A stretch of 64,000 nucleotides of DNA from Coprinellus micaceus (taxonomy: Eukaryota > Basidiomycota > Agaricomycetes > Agaricales > Psathyrellaceae): positions 558,001 through 622,000 of the forward strand of contig OX596342.1 in the NCBI GenBank assembly GCA_951394405.1, written 5' to 3'. The notes below the pieces were generated by a model that had not been told where the DNA came from, did no database searches, and was given only the letters and a program-made list of their open reading frames with translations. Both the position numbers and the translations under genes were made by a program. Shown here piece after piece: positions 1-10,922 of this stretch; the stretch's first letter is position 1, and the number at the start of each line of letters is the position of its first letter.

Positions 1-553
1 CATGATAGCGTACTGGTTTCGAATGAACGAGAGCGCTTCGCAGTGCGATCATCATCTGTTGAGTGGGATCGTTGGTATGTGTTACTGAGGGTACTTGAGC
101 GGCATACCAGTTAACGAAATGGGACGCTTGGGCTGTACTGGTCAAATCCATGAGCCGTGAGGAAAGGCGGGCTAATACGCGACGCTCACCAGTAGGCGCG
201 AGTACGATAACATGGACTTTATCTTCTGGCAGATCCTCGAAGATGACTGAGACCTTCGCAATCGGTGGGGAGAGCTCCTGCACGCCATTGACCTTCCTCG
301 GATCTTGTGCTTGCTCCAGGTCGGCCATGGAAAGGGAAACCTTGAAGAGCTGTATGTCTGTCGCCTCGGTGTTCACAAAAACAATGTGTTTCTTCTCCTT
401 GATGATGTCCTTGAGGATGGCAACATTCTTGTTCCGAGGGATCTCCACCGTGAATATTTGGCCAGGCCCGTCACTGGAAACAAGGCAGTTGATAGAGAGA
501 GGCTCCATAGCGAGGGTTAGGTAAGAAGGAGGAAGGAGGACAACATCGAGCAT
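1..553 (-). CDS. Crinkler (CRN) header protein, copy 1, cut by the left window edge
   Basis: Minus-strand reading frame, open from the edge to ATG 508; a second in-frame ATG lies at 553. It encodes the ubiquitin-like header of Crinkler effector-like proteins: a short first strand with CLV, a KIP/EIP strand, a lysine-rich helix, an IQLFKVSL segment and an ending with KVHVIVLAP. In this family the header is joined to a C-terminal effector domain, which here lies outside the window. Exon 1 probably ends at 190, where a GTGAGC donor sits in phase 1, as in the two other CRN genes (22441 and 24453). Unlike CRN3, the unspliced frame stays open to the edge. The first 45 bases from ATG 553 would add a short hydrophobic stretch, so the start is uncertain. 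The family assignment is firm; what follows is unknown. Confidence 0.75.
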   Translation of the reverse strand, partial: MLDVVLLPPSYLTLAMEPLSINCLVSSDGPGQIFTVEIPRNKNVAILKDIIKEKKHIVFVNTEATDIQLFKVSLSMADLEQAQDPRKVNGVQELSPPIAKVSVIFEDLPEDKVHVIVLAPTGERRVLARLSSRLMDLTSTAQASHFVNWYAAQVPSVTHTNDPTQQMMIALRSALVHSKPVRYH

Positions 554-580
554 GTCCGCCACAGCGGAGTTTAAAACCCG
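509..580 (-). repeat. 5' flank shared by the three CRN genes, copy 1
   Basis: Read on the minus strand, this block just upstream of the CRN1 start matches the flanks of CRN2 and CRN3, including the ACTCCGCTGTGGC core and the following CTC/TTC-rich leader. It may be promoter or 5' untranslated sequence carried along when the genes were duplicated. Confidence 0.6.
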
Positions 581-2089
581 GTCGCACGGGCCACGTTCCT
601 TGGTCGCCACACTGAGGACCCCCAGATACTTATTCCGACCTATGTCCCATTTTCATGCGACGAAAATGGGGCCACAAATCCGCGCACCTCCGATTTTTGT
701 GCGGACGTTCGGTCCAAAAATGCGGAGGAGGCCCAATTGTTATGCACCAAAATGGACTTTGTCCAGGGCGATGCTTGCGTTAAGCAAGAAAATATCCCCC
801 GCCTTCGAACCGAGAGAATTTCCCTTGGTTATCAATAGACCGATCAGAGATTTCCCTAGGCACTTCCCCCGTCCAGGGAATATCTGAGGGAAAATCCCCT
901 GTGGCGACCTACACAGTGGCTTCGGGTACCAGTAATTGATGGGACTGCTTCCACTTCAACTTGCTCTCAACGGCGGTGTCGCTGACTTTGCCTGTGATAG
1001 TATTACGCACCTTACGTCTCAGTCTGGCTTATTTCGTTACCCTCTCCCTTTAATTCCACAATATTGGTCCTATGCGACGAAATGTGCCGTCTGGGAGGTA
1101 CGACCGGGCATGCGACTAAATTGAGCGAGAATCGGAGGTCCCGATTTTTATGCGGACAAAGTGGGCCGAAAATCGGGCGACAAAAATGGCCCATTTTGGC
1201 CATTTTCAAATCGGGCATAGTATCTGGCCAGTACTTGACTTCAAGTCATCCTTCGATTGTGGCACAACCTCACCTCCTCGGTTCTCGTAGTCGCTGCTCT
1301 CTATAACTTCGCCTCTGTCGGGGCAGGCACCTTCATCTTCGAGCCCCTCACCGATTTCTTGGTCGTCACTGCGCCAACCGATGCTTCTGCCAAAGCGGTC
1401 GAAGGCGGCCAAGGATTCACAAGGTCGCAGAAGGCGTAGAGTATCCGGCACCCTCACTGTCGAGGTCACAGGCAAAGCGCGAGTCTTTGGAGAAGAGGGT
1501 GTGCAACGTCTGTACGAACACGTCGAGGAAATCGTTCATCGACGCTAGGTTCGTTTCTGTTTCTTTCATACATAGAAGAGGTGTGTTTCTGACGACACTT
1601 AACAATTTATGGAAAACAGTTATACAGAAGCTAAGCGCTAAGGAACTTGCTCAAGGAGGTATATCGTATATCTCCAGTCGCGGTGCCAGCGACTCGCTCT
1701 ACCGGGCGTACCAGGGTGCTAACCCAACCTCTCGAGTCACCTCAGTTTCGAAGGAGTCGCAAACGAGCACTCTTCTCGAACGTACGTTTTCCCTCCTTAC
1801 CGCTCTCTCCCTTGGCCTATTATTTAGTTTAGCCGCGCCTAAACTGACCTGCCTGGGAGGTTGAGCTGCACCGACGCATTGGGCGCATGAAGCGCAGGGG
1901 TTATGCTGAGACTGTTTCCGCAGCGGCACCCATGATGTGGTGGGGCTCGAATACATAGCTGTTGGGAACAATTTACAAAAGAGCTGCAACGATATGCAAA
2001 CGATTGAAACGGGATATATACCCATGTATAGTTCTTCTACTTATAATGTCCAAGATAACGTGCGTCGAGCGCTTCTGCTGAAGCACTGC
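581..2089. other. Intergenic region, no supported gene
   Basis: Only short, mutually overlapping reading frames occur. Two blocks (about 650-730 and 1070-1215) resemble each other, sharing ATGCGACGAAA and CCGATTTTT.TGCGGAC, and look like degenerate direct repeats. A short plus-strand frame ending near 1549 reads like the tail of a protein but has no usable start, so it was not called. Confidence 0.4.
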
Positions 2090-2682
2090 TCATTGAATAA
2101 TGCGCTCTCCCCGGGCCCTCCTCCTTCGAGCCCCGCGTGGAGCTACAGGAGGGTCAGGATCAAACTGATTACAGTTGTGATAGTGGGCAGGGAGTAGCGT
2201 GTGCAAGGACTCGAGTGATGTGGCATCCCAGATGGAGTCGCCACAGACATAGCAAAAGTGGCTGTTGAGATTATCGAAGTCAGCTCAAGATGGTCCAAAA
2301 AGTTTCAAGAGGCTTACGTCGAGCACCCTGGGGTCTTGCACTAAGAGATGGGTGGTGAGGATGGGGATGTACTGAGGTGGCACAGGCTTACGGTCATATG
2401 GTTGCACCCAGATTCCTTCAGAATTGGCGTTCGACAGCCTGCGGTGATGTTTCTCGTCAGGAAAGGGGGACGATGGGGAGGAAAAGGCAACGTGCCAGGG
2501 CAATATCTCCAGCCATTCGCTTTCATCAAGGCGTCTAATTCTTCATCCACCTTGCACGTGTCCTTGTCGCTTTGACCCTCCATTACCATCAGGCATGCAC
2601 GGCAGAACCTGCTGCTACAGCCGGGAAGGTTGCGTGCGAGAAAAGGCTCATTGAGGTAGTCACTACCAGCACTTGCTTGCAT
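2090..2682 (-). CDS. RBR-type E3 ubiquitin ligase C-terminal region (IBR/RING2), small or truncated
   Basis: Four exons join in frame (2682-2496, 2438-2392, 2340-2318, 2261-2090) to give about 142 residues. The product has a Cys-rich segment (CSSRFCRACL) followed by a RING2-like module: CPGC, RTPILKESG, CNHMTC, CSTHFC, YVCGD, then a late H and C. In RBR ligases the cysteine of GCNHMTC accepts ubiquitin from the E2 before transfer to substrate, and it is present here. Full RBR proteins also have RING1 upstream. None is modelled here, although an upstream minus-strand exon ending near 2744 could join to it. The first intron has a GC donor (GCACGT) instead of GT. It is either a truncated duplicate or the 3' half of a longer gene. 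Confidence 0.6.
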
Positions 2683-2807
2683 CTGATGATGTGTTAGCAA
2701 CGAATAAACTACTAAGCGGAAGAACAAGCGCAAACTCACACCAGCTGGAAGGCCCACTGATATTCACTTCCACCCAGAGGACTTCGACTCAGTCGACTTC
2801 AAGGTAA

Positions 2808-3311
2808 GTGCCGTGTTGTCGCCGCCATGCAATAGAGTCCTATCCTGACCGATTTATTGAAGATTGGCGTTCCCCGGAGCACATCATCATGGCGAAGGAG
2901 AAATACGTCCCGGCAGACCACCCCGTCTTGCAGCTTGTCCCACCGACGTTCGCAACCCTGGCGGAGGGGATCTACAAAAACATGGGTGTGCCCCTCGTTA
3001 CAGCGGTTAACGTTTGGGACGTCTTTGCCGAGTTCGTGGAGCAGGTTGAGGTGGCCGTCGAAGCTGGCGTTGTTTCCCCCGAGGTCTTTTGAGAGTGGTG
3101 TAACGGTGTGGTGAAGGACTGGAACAGTGATAATCAGGTGAATGTCGAAGCAGAGCTTCAAGCTCAGCAGGCTCAAGGGTTTGGGGAGCAACTCAATGTT
3201 GACGGACCTGTTCCTTACGGATTTGCTGTGGTCGGAGGGGCAGGGGAAGCAGCGGCCGAGTTCACTGACGACGAGGGTGAAGGGGAGGTGGATGAGTGGT
3301 TAGTAAATTAA
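2808..3311 (+). pseudogene. Uncharacterised ORF interrupted by one in-frame TGA
   Basis: One frame is open from 2808 to 3311 except for a single TGA at 3090-3092. Upstream it reads a hydrophilic globular-looking sequence (SPEHIIMAKEKY... EVAVEAGVVSPEVF). Downstream it continues EWCNGVVKDWN and ends in an acidic tail (FTDDEGEGEVDEWLVN). A splice acceptor-like TTGAAG before 2867 suggests the true start is in an earlier exon. I do not recognise the family. The even composition on both sides of the stop suggests one coding sequence broken by a nonsense change, though a hidden intron or read-through is possible. Confidence 0.4.
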
Positions 3312-5406
3312 CATCTGTAAATGCATAATTCGGTTTCCATTGGCAATTTATTGGGCTCGATTGATTCGAAACATTCCGGTATTACATGGGCCGTAAGTTG
3401 GAAGGACACGCACGATAGTACGCAGTGGAGGTAGGGATATCCCTACACTCTGGCTCAACGGCCAACGATCCCTGCCCTTTGCTCCTGTATCGGCGCTGGG
3501 CTTAGCAACAGGGCGATCGGCGAGTGCTCAGGTCGTTGGCGTACGCATCCTGTCACGCTTATCCAAAGCTTTAAGCGACTACCATATCCTGCCAAATAAA
3601 TGTGAGTACCGTCAGCGTGTCATCGCCGAAATTGAGTAGGGGCTCACCATTCAACCAATCCTACAGTCTACCTGCCACGAACGTTTGGCGTGGCTGCTGA
3701 GCACTTTAGTCATCCGGCGTGAAGCTAGGGCGTCGGAGCCAAAGCATCCGCTGCATCCGTCGCCGCATACTTCGTTGTAGTCGAACGTGTCCCAGGGGCA
3801 ATTCTTGACAAGTAATGGGGGGCTATGTGTCGTCCAATGGGTGCGCTCATTTCTGGGGTAGGGAGGGGGTCGAAATCAATCGGAGCGCCGTGGCCTTGGG
3901 TGGGTACTGCGCCGTTGCCATTCGAACAAGTGCTAGAAAGGGCAATTGAGCGGGCACGCGTTGGAGGAAAGGATCGCGGGGCACGCACCTAGCACTACGG
4001 CTATGCTTCGACTTGAGGCCCCACTCGCCAGATTTCCGTACTCCTAATCTTGCCATTGATAAACGAGCCACAAATTTGCCCTAAGAGTGTCCAACTGTTT
4101 GTCAAGGAGTCCAAAGTGCGACCACAGAGCGGCTGCTCCGCCATGCCTTGAGGATGAACAACAGCACAGAGGGTCAGTTTGGACAGCTCACCACACTGCA
4201 CAGCGAGGACAACGCCGTACCTAAACTCCCAGAAACTCAAAACACAAGTACCGTTCGCTTCCCAAGGCGAACCGCCGCTCTTCGAGAGGCTTGTTGAAGG
4301 CGAAGTTCGTTGAAGGCAGATAGAGCAGCGTCCCATCCGCTTCGGCGCCCGAATCACCCTGATCCATGGTGCGAGGCCGAGGCATGGCACACACTTCGGC
4401 TGGGTAGGCGCGGAAGCTGAGAGCGAGAAGGGGGGGGCAGAAATCGCAGCAAGATTTGAACGGCGTGGTGGTGAGGTGACATGGGCGCTTAATTCCGCGT
4501 TGACCGCACGATCACGTTTGGGGCGGCGTTTGAAAGCGGTATGCCGTGGACGGGACTAACGGGAGGCTTGTGTCGTACCCAGAATGGAACATGCCTGTGG
4601 CCTAGCTGGAGATACAAACAGGAAGAGGAGCAACAACACTACTAATGAAAGTCTTACGCCGCGCCAGAGCGCGCGCCTAAGTGCAACCGTACCCGTCTGC
4701 ACCCGGCGGCGGAGACGTATAAACAACACCTATCGGCTGGGTCCAGGTAACTTGAGCCTCGGGGCACGCACGGTAGAGAACGGGATATAAGTAAATATTG
4801 GTCAATGACGACCCCTGTAATCGTTGGAGGTGCGCTGTCGCGGTAGAGAGCTGGATGGATGAGGGCTATGAGCAGCCTCGCCGGACTTCCTTCACGTGGA
4901 ATGTGACTTGCACCCGGCACCGACGGCAAAGCCCATTTGTGATCCAAAACTTCCCCTGCCGTTGGTGTAAAAGTACTCTGTTTCTCTTGACCCCTGTCTA
5001 GTTTTAATACCTCACAACTTTTGCACTTTGCTGGGGTCGAATGTCTACCCCTGGGGCTTCACGTGATGGGAAGAACTGACGCGTCGAACCGTCGCGTCGG
5101 GCCATAGTTGTTCGTCTCCCCAACCAATATGGCTGCCTTTGCGTCCTGCTACCATGTCTACCCACCCCACATGTGCTCTCGAGATTTGAGGAATGAAGTT
5201 CGTCTCCCAACCGTGTTTTTGGCCCGCCGGGACCGTGCAGGACGTCAGGACCCTAGATCAGGGCGCGTTTGACTAATAAAATGGGCGGGTAAACCGAAAC
5301 GGCTACAGTTCTGGCACGAGCCAGCCTCCTGTTACTTCTTGCTCTCAACAATCACCTCCGAGTCGAAACCTACTACGAAACGATATTCCGGAACTATTGA
5401 AGCATT
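3312..5406. other. Intergenic region, no supported gene
   Basis: The longest frame (4001-4390, minus) has no recognisable motif, and nothing around it supports exons. I see no clear RNA gene or repeat here. Confidence 0.4.
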
Positions 5407-6427
5407 ATGTCTTCCCCACACGCAACGGATTCGATCCCACCGAACGCAGCAGAGTCGCCTTCTCCAGACAAAATTGAAGGGTCGAGTACTGGCAACTTGA
5501 AACAGACAGAGTTCAAGGGCCAGTCTCGCGTTTTGAAGAAGTGTCATTGGTGCATGAAGAAGCAAGACCCGAGTGAAGAGCCGTTCAAGGCGTGTGGGCA
5601 ATGCAAAGAGGTACGTTGTATGAACGTAATGGGGGTGAGGACGATTCACGAGCGGGATTCTTAGGTGATATATTGTGTATGTTGCACTATTCGTGCTTAG
5701 AGTTGTAAGGATTGAGCTTAGGTTTACCGCAGTCTCGAGAATGCCAGCGGGCAAGCTGGCCGCACCATAAGGTCCGTTGGATTAGCATCGCGTTCGTTAT
5801 GGGGGCTGAGAGACGACATAGACGGCCTGCAAGATAAACCGCGAGCAGAAGGCTGCGTTTGATCAAGCTGGGGCCTCCGAAGACGTGAAGACCTTCAAGA
5901 AATGGTACTCCACTCTCAACTTCATACCATCCTCCTTTCTAAAACCTCCCCTCAGGCATTCTCTGCACATCGAAAACTTCAAACACGCGTTAGTCTGTGC
6001 TCTCGACCTCGGCAAGAACCCCAAGAACGTCGACTCCGGCTATTTGTTTATCGAAGTCAAGCGCAGGCCTAACCACGCGGACCTCCCCATGAAGCGCAAG
6101 TTCGAGTTGGTCGAGGGCGTGATCTTCACCCCCGAGGAGACCCTCGAGATGCTTGGAGCCCAGGGAAAGACAATCCTGGATAATACGAAGAGGCAGGGCG
6201 AGTATATGAAGACGAAGGGGGGCATAGGTATGGCGCCGATTATCATGAAGTATGGGGGCGTAGTGGATATTGTGAACTTTATCTTGCCGAAGCCGGAGGG
6301 GGCGAAGCTGATGCAAAAGCAGAATAATTGGGGGAAGGATTGGGTGCGTTTGTTGGTTTCGCTTCAAGTTTGTGTGCTGACGGAGTGTTAGGCTATAAAT
6401 CTTGCTGGAGCGCTGCAGCATGCTTGA
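5407..6427 (+). CDS. MYND-type zinc finger protein
   Basis: The first exon starts at ATG 5407 and carries the first half of a MYND finger: CHWC, then CGQCKE. A later exon supplies SRECQRASWPHHK, the second half with its Cys and His ligands, ending at 5771. Further exons run from 5849 to 5904 and from 5956 to 6343, with the last at 6392-6427 (stop TGA). Removing the 51-base intron 5905-5955 gives KKWHSLHIENFKHALVCALDL, which fits the helical region usual after the finger in fungal MYND proteins. MYND fingers bind proline-rich peptides in partner proteins; no catalytic domain is seen. The junction between the two finger halves is irregular. A simple in-frame join puts Arg where a Cys is expected and then loses frame, so the gene may use donor 5618 or may be damaged. 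Confidence 0.6.
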
Positions 6428-7011
6428 AGCTAGTGTCTCCTAGGCGATTTCTACTTGAGATATATTTCCTTTGCCCTCCGACGCGTCTTCAAGCCGTCTC
6501 TTTGCCGCCAGCTAAATGGCGAACCCGAAGGAGGGCTGCTAAGCGCCCACTAAATAGGCTATGCAGCAACCGGTTCCTACTACGTGCCTATCTCTTGAGA
6601 GGTTTTACCTCCGTTGATGACCCGTGGCTCTACGTTCGGGTTGACACTTCATCCTCTAGATCCGAATCCCCAAGGCACGCACGCGAAACAAAGCTTTACC
6701 GGTTTCAGATGCGTCGTTTTGCTTTCAACCCGTTGCTCGGACGTTTGCATTTCCATTGAATAGCTTCCACGCGTCCCCTTATTCAAGGACCATGTCTCAT
6801 CCACGACCATGGTTTTCCTTGTGCTTTGCATTCCTCGTTCAGCGTCTATCCTGATCGACTTCATCGAATGGCTTTGCACGAGGGAGGACAATGCTGTCGA
6901 TCCGAGTCAAATCTTCTACAAAACGTCTAGGAGTCGAGTATTCGACCCACCTCAGCATCCTCCCGCTTCCCACAGCGAGAGCTTAGCGTATCCTTCGACC
7001 GCCCTATCGGA
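6428..7011. other. Intergenic region, no supported gene
   Basis: Sequence between the MYND gene and the next membrane-protein gene. An ATG at 6792 could be an upstream exon of the downstream gene, but its frame closes soon. Confidence 0.35.
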
Positions 7012-8210
7012 ATGGTATACAAGGCAGCGATCTTCCGAACCCACGAAGGGGACATCCTTCGAAATGCTTTGCCTAGTAGCTGGTGGTGGACCGCTCTGTT
7101 CTTCACCGCCCTCACTTGGGCCTTGGCAGGTGCTTCCATTGGAGTTAGTGAGTCCTTTCGTTGTTTCCGTTTACACAAATCCCACTTGCTGAGCACACTT
7201 GGGGTCCTTCTAGCGGCTGCCTCTATTGTGAGGTTCAAGAATCTGAAGAACAGTGTAGCGGATATATTCTCCCCCGCAGAGGTCGAGCTCAGCGCCCACA
7301 GTTCGTTGTTCCCCCCAAGTCCCCGAATTTATCGATTATAACATGCTATCCTCTTTCGCGCAGACCTTTACCCCGCTGGCATCGTCATCCTTATCCTTTG
7401 CTCCGTCGTGTTCTTCTTCACGATTTGGCTCGCCCTCCACTTCTTCACTCACCCTCCTGGCACCTCCAAGCCCGCCCATAGGGGGTTCCACGGCGTCCCC
7501 AGCTTCTACTGGACGATATCACTGTTGCTCCTTGTCCTTGTTATCTTCACCTTCGTCGATATCCTGGTCTACACGCACTATTTCCGCACCGGGAATCTGG
7601 TTATCAAAGCCTGGCTCCCCGACGGTGTCGTTGTGGAAGACTTGGAGCTAGACCAAATCTACAATGGGGTCATCGCCCAGTTGCCTCATGGTTTGGCGTA
7701 TGTGGACTATTCGTTCTGTAAGTGATAACAAATCGTGGGCGTGAACCTTTTGTTGACAATGCCCTAGTCCTTTTGGTGGCTATCTTGCCGTGGATCATGG
7801 TCTTCTCTGGCCTGATCACGGTATTCACGCTGTGGTTCGGCGCGGACGAGGCTATTGAGGATCCTGCCTTCTTAGATGGACCCAACGTGGGATCCACCGC
7901 CACGCCTCTTCCTCTTCCTGAGGGCCCTGAGCTCAAGCCCAGGGACCCGGCCATCCCCCACGTCGTCGAAGAAGCGAGGGAACCCATCCTCACCCCCGAC
8001 CCTACGGAGACCGCCGCTCCAATTGCTGGCGCTGACGCGGACCTTGAGGCTGGGTATCAGCGTGACAGCAACCAGGTTCTGATCCCGAAGGTCGCTGAGC
8101 ATGTCGACGAGGATGCGCCAGCAGATACGACTCATACAGTGCCAGTGGAAACGGAGGACACCGTTGTTCTGGAGCCTACGAAGGAATCCCATGTCGTTCC
8201 TCCCGCCTGA
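7012..8210 (+). CDS. Four-helix membrane protein with acidic C-terminal tail, family not assigned
   Basis: Exons 7012-7147, 7214-7300 and a third from 7364 join in phase 1. A further intron begins GTAAGT after the YSF codons near 7717, and the last exon ends at 8210. The product has four hydrophobic helices: WWTALFFTALTWALAGA, GIVILILCSVVFFFTIW, WTISLLLLVLVIFTFVD and LLVAILPWIMVFSGLIT. A roughly 120-residue tail follows, rich in Pro, Glu and Thr. Helix number and long tail recall the fungal PalI/Rim9-SUR7 plasma-membrane family, but I see no diagnostic motif, so this is only a possibility. ATG 7012 is the first Met in its frame; an earlier exon cannot be excluded. Confidence 0.5.
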
Positions 8211-8454
8211 TTTTGGATGGGCGGACTAATATTTATCTTCCCCTTCTTGGACTGCCACCTTGACTTGGACTTTACCTTGGACCTTTCGTTACCTCCCTTC
8301 GGTTCTTCCCTGCGTGTGCGCGATCTGAAAACGGCATAGTTACCATCCGTCTCGTTCACTCCCCTTTGACTCCCCCAAATCGTGTCGTTTTGAGGAGTTC
8401 CAAAGCAAATACATATACGATCACTTGAGAAATGGGACTGACTGACTGACTATT

Positions 8455-9472
8455 CTACACGTTGTTGTCGCTGCTCTGCCTGCTCGGGATCCCTCGTCCA
8501 GTCGCTCCGAAGGGATCATCGGAGCGATCTAGCCATCGCATGACTGCGGGCTCTACGCCGCCGGGGAACACTGGAGGAGGGAGCTTGGAAGCCGCAATGG
8601 CACGCCGCACGGCGATGATGACGAGGATGGAGGTGATGAGCACTACAGTTTTGGGGGAGTATTAGTGAGTATGATTATGTGCGGGGAAGCCGGTTTCTTA
8701 CTGGTGACAACACCGAGGCCAGAGAGGACACCCATCGTCGTGATGACGCCGCACACGCTAGCACCCAAGCTCTTGAAATCCGCATTGGGCCCAGAGTAGC
8801 ATCGCTTGGGCAGCTCTTTGAGTTGGCAGAGGGTACTCACTGGAAGAGAGTTAGTCATCTCGCGTTTGGAATGAATGAGGCTTGGCTTACATCCGAAAAG
8901 AACAGCGATACCAAAGGTGTACAGAACGTCGAAGTAATTGGGATCGAATGGATGATCACCATACTTCTGATCTTTGGCGCGTTGGATCCTGGGGGGTGGG
9001 GTCAATATCTCGAATGGTTATATGGCCAACTAAAATCGCGTACATGAAGCAGAGCGCCGCAAACGTTCCCAACGAAAGCAGGATCGAGACGATGTCAAGT
9101 CCGAACATAAGCGCTGGTGGATGATGGCAAGCATCCATTAGCTACAGTACTCGGCGGATTGTGAGCGCTGATGAGATACACACGTTCTTCCTTAGGCTTC
9201 AAGAAGGAAAGACAGATTATCCCAAACAAAAGTGTGAAAGCAACGAAGAAGACTGCTACACCTGTGGAGTCAAGTTAGCGCCCGACTTATGGTACGTGTA
9301 GGTATCATCTCTGCTTCGGAAAGGGGCACGAGCGCCCACAAACACAGGGTTGCCAGTGCAGGAACATACCAAGGTAGATCCTCCACTCGCTCAGCGATTT
9401 TGTGAACCTCATTGAAAACTTGGGGCTGGACCCGCCATTCCCAGTGTCGTTTTCGTTAGTCGTTGCTGTCAT
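8455..9472 (-). CDS. Multi-pass membrane protein, family not assigned
   Basis: Minus-strand gene with start ATG at 9472 and stop at 8455. The first exon encodes a polar N-terminus ending SLSEWRIYL, and a GTATGT donor joins it in frame to a hydrophobic exon (AVFFVAFTLLFGIICLSF). Later exons add FGLDIVSILLSLGTFAALC, an FGIAVLF...GVITTMGVLSGLGVV region and VLITSILVIIAVRR, followed by a short Pro-rich tail. Four transmembrane helices with a short N-terminus resemble MARVEL-like topology, which is topology only. Exact inner exon borders were not all fixed. Confidence 0.45.
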
Positions 9473-9845
9473 TATGATATCGGCCGGCGATTCGTATATG
9501 TCTTGGTGGTCCCCAGGGACTATGGATGCATGAACAGGTAGAGAAGGTGACGAGCTCACAGAGGTACGTGAAGAAGAGGGGGTATTGCCCTCGACGACCC
9601 GTTGTCCCCATCGCCGGATCACCGGCGTTTGGGGATCATGATGAAGGGGATTCGGACACCGGGCTGTGTCGACGAGTTTCGAAGGTACTTAAGTAGTGAA
9701 CTCGAATGATATGAGAGAGCTACATAGTTGTGGCGATACAGTATTGTGTCCTCATCACCGAAGAAAAGGTAATACACCATGAGCAGGAAGTACATTGAAT
9801 CCAATCCTGAGGGCGAAGAAGGACTAGCAGGAACCTTCGGCCTGA

Positions 9846-10922
9846 CTATCGCAGCCTAACCTGTCCCTGCGGTTCAAGGGAGTCGTCCTCGATACCATCA
9901 GCGACATTCACGGATGCCCATGCTTGTGTCGCTTCATCGTCAGGGTCTTCGTCGTCAAAGGTGGAAGGGAGCTCAGCAAGAGTCGGGTCTCGTGGGGGAG
10001 GTGCCCTAGCGACCTTCCAGATCACGAACACTGCAGCCACGACTACGAAAATGAATAGTCAGTAAATAGAGCGGTGAGGAAGGCCCCGCGCTCTCGAAGG
10101 AAGATAGGCTCAATGGGCACGTACGAGTTGGAATTGTGAACCAAATGAGCATGTCGACAAGAGCGCTGGTATCTGACCGACACCACCGTTCCCCCTCCTT
10201 TTCACAATCGGAGGGGATGAGGGTCACGATCTGGAGGACTGGACCCTATGAGCACAGTGCCAGACTAATCGCAATCAGAGCAGGAAATTAATGTACGCAC
10301 CTAGAATGAAAACAACAAGCGAGGAGAGAATAACCAGATGGCTCAGGGATCGTGTCAAAATGTGGTTTGACAGCCTCTGATTACTGTACCAGTGGCTATT
10401 AGGCGATTGCGTTAGTTTAAGAGGAGGAGAGAGGCTCCACAGCTCTCGTACATTGGTATGATTCCACCCAGAATCATGAGGCCTTGAATACCTCTCTGAA
10501 GGAGATGTTCTGGACGTCACACAACGAGGTATGAGAGTCGTTTGTGCGTTGGAGGATCAGAGCTAATGCCACTCACCCCAGCCACGACCAGCCCCTTCAT
10601 TATAGCCCGAGATACACAGAACGAGGGCACCACCGCAGAGCAATTCAAGTAGGCCTAAGGGGGTGGTGAGAATCGATAGAGAACTTCGAGGTTGCATCCC
10701 TGTTTGCTTCAGATGACCATACTGACCATAGTACGTCCTGTGGTCCCAAAGCATGTACTTCTTCCAATGATTCCATACCGCTCGGGGGTGAAGTGAAAGC
10801 TCGTCGTGGGTGGGCGTTATGCGGATGTCCTGTAGTCTGGTACTGCGAGGAGGTAGCTCTGTTGGCCCAGTGGGGAGGATAGGGTTGCCCGCTTCATCCA
10901 GTTGGAATTCAACCGTAGGCAT
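9846..10922 (-). CDS. Multi-pass membrane protein with Asp/Glu-rich C-terminus, family not assigned
   Basis: Minus-strand gene starting at ATG 10922 (MPTVEFQLDEAGNP) and ending at 9846. After about 60 hydrophilic residues, a GT...AG intron leads to LLELLCGGALVLCISGYN and, over another intron, GIQGLMILGGIIPM. Further exons give HLVILSSLVVFIL, a polar loop with two Cys (DCEKEGERWC), LVDMLIWFTIPT and VVAAVFVIWKVA. The C-terminus is acidic (FDDEDPDDEA). It lies next to another membrane-protein gene on the same strand, but I see no clear sequence similarity between them. Function unknown. Confidence 0.45.

Noticed and set aside
4001..4390. 129-codon minus-strand ORF
   Set aside because: No family signature, overlaps other frames, and lies in a region with no supporting exons.
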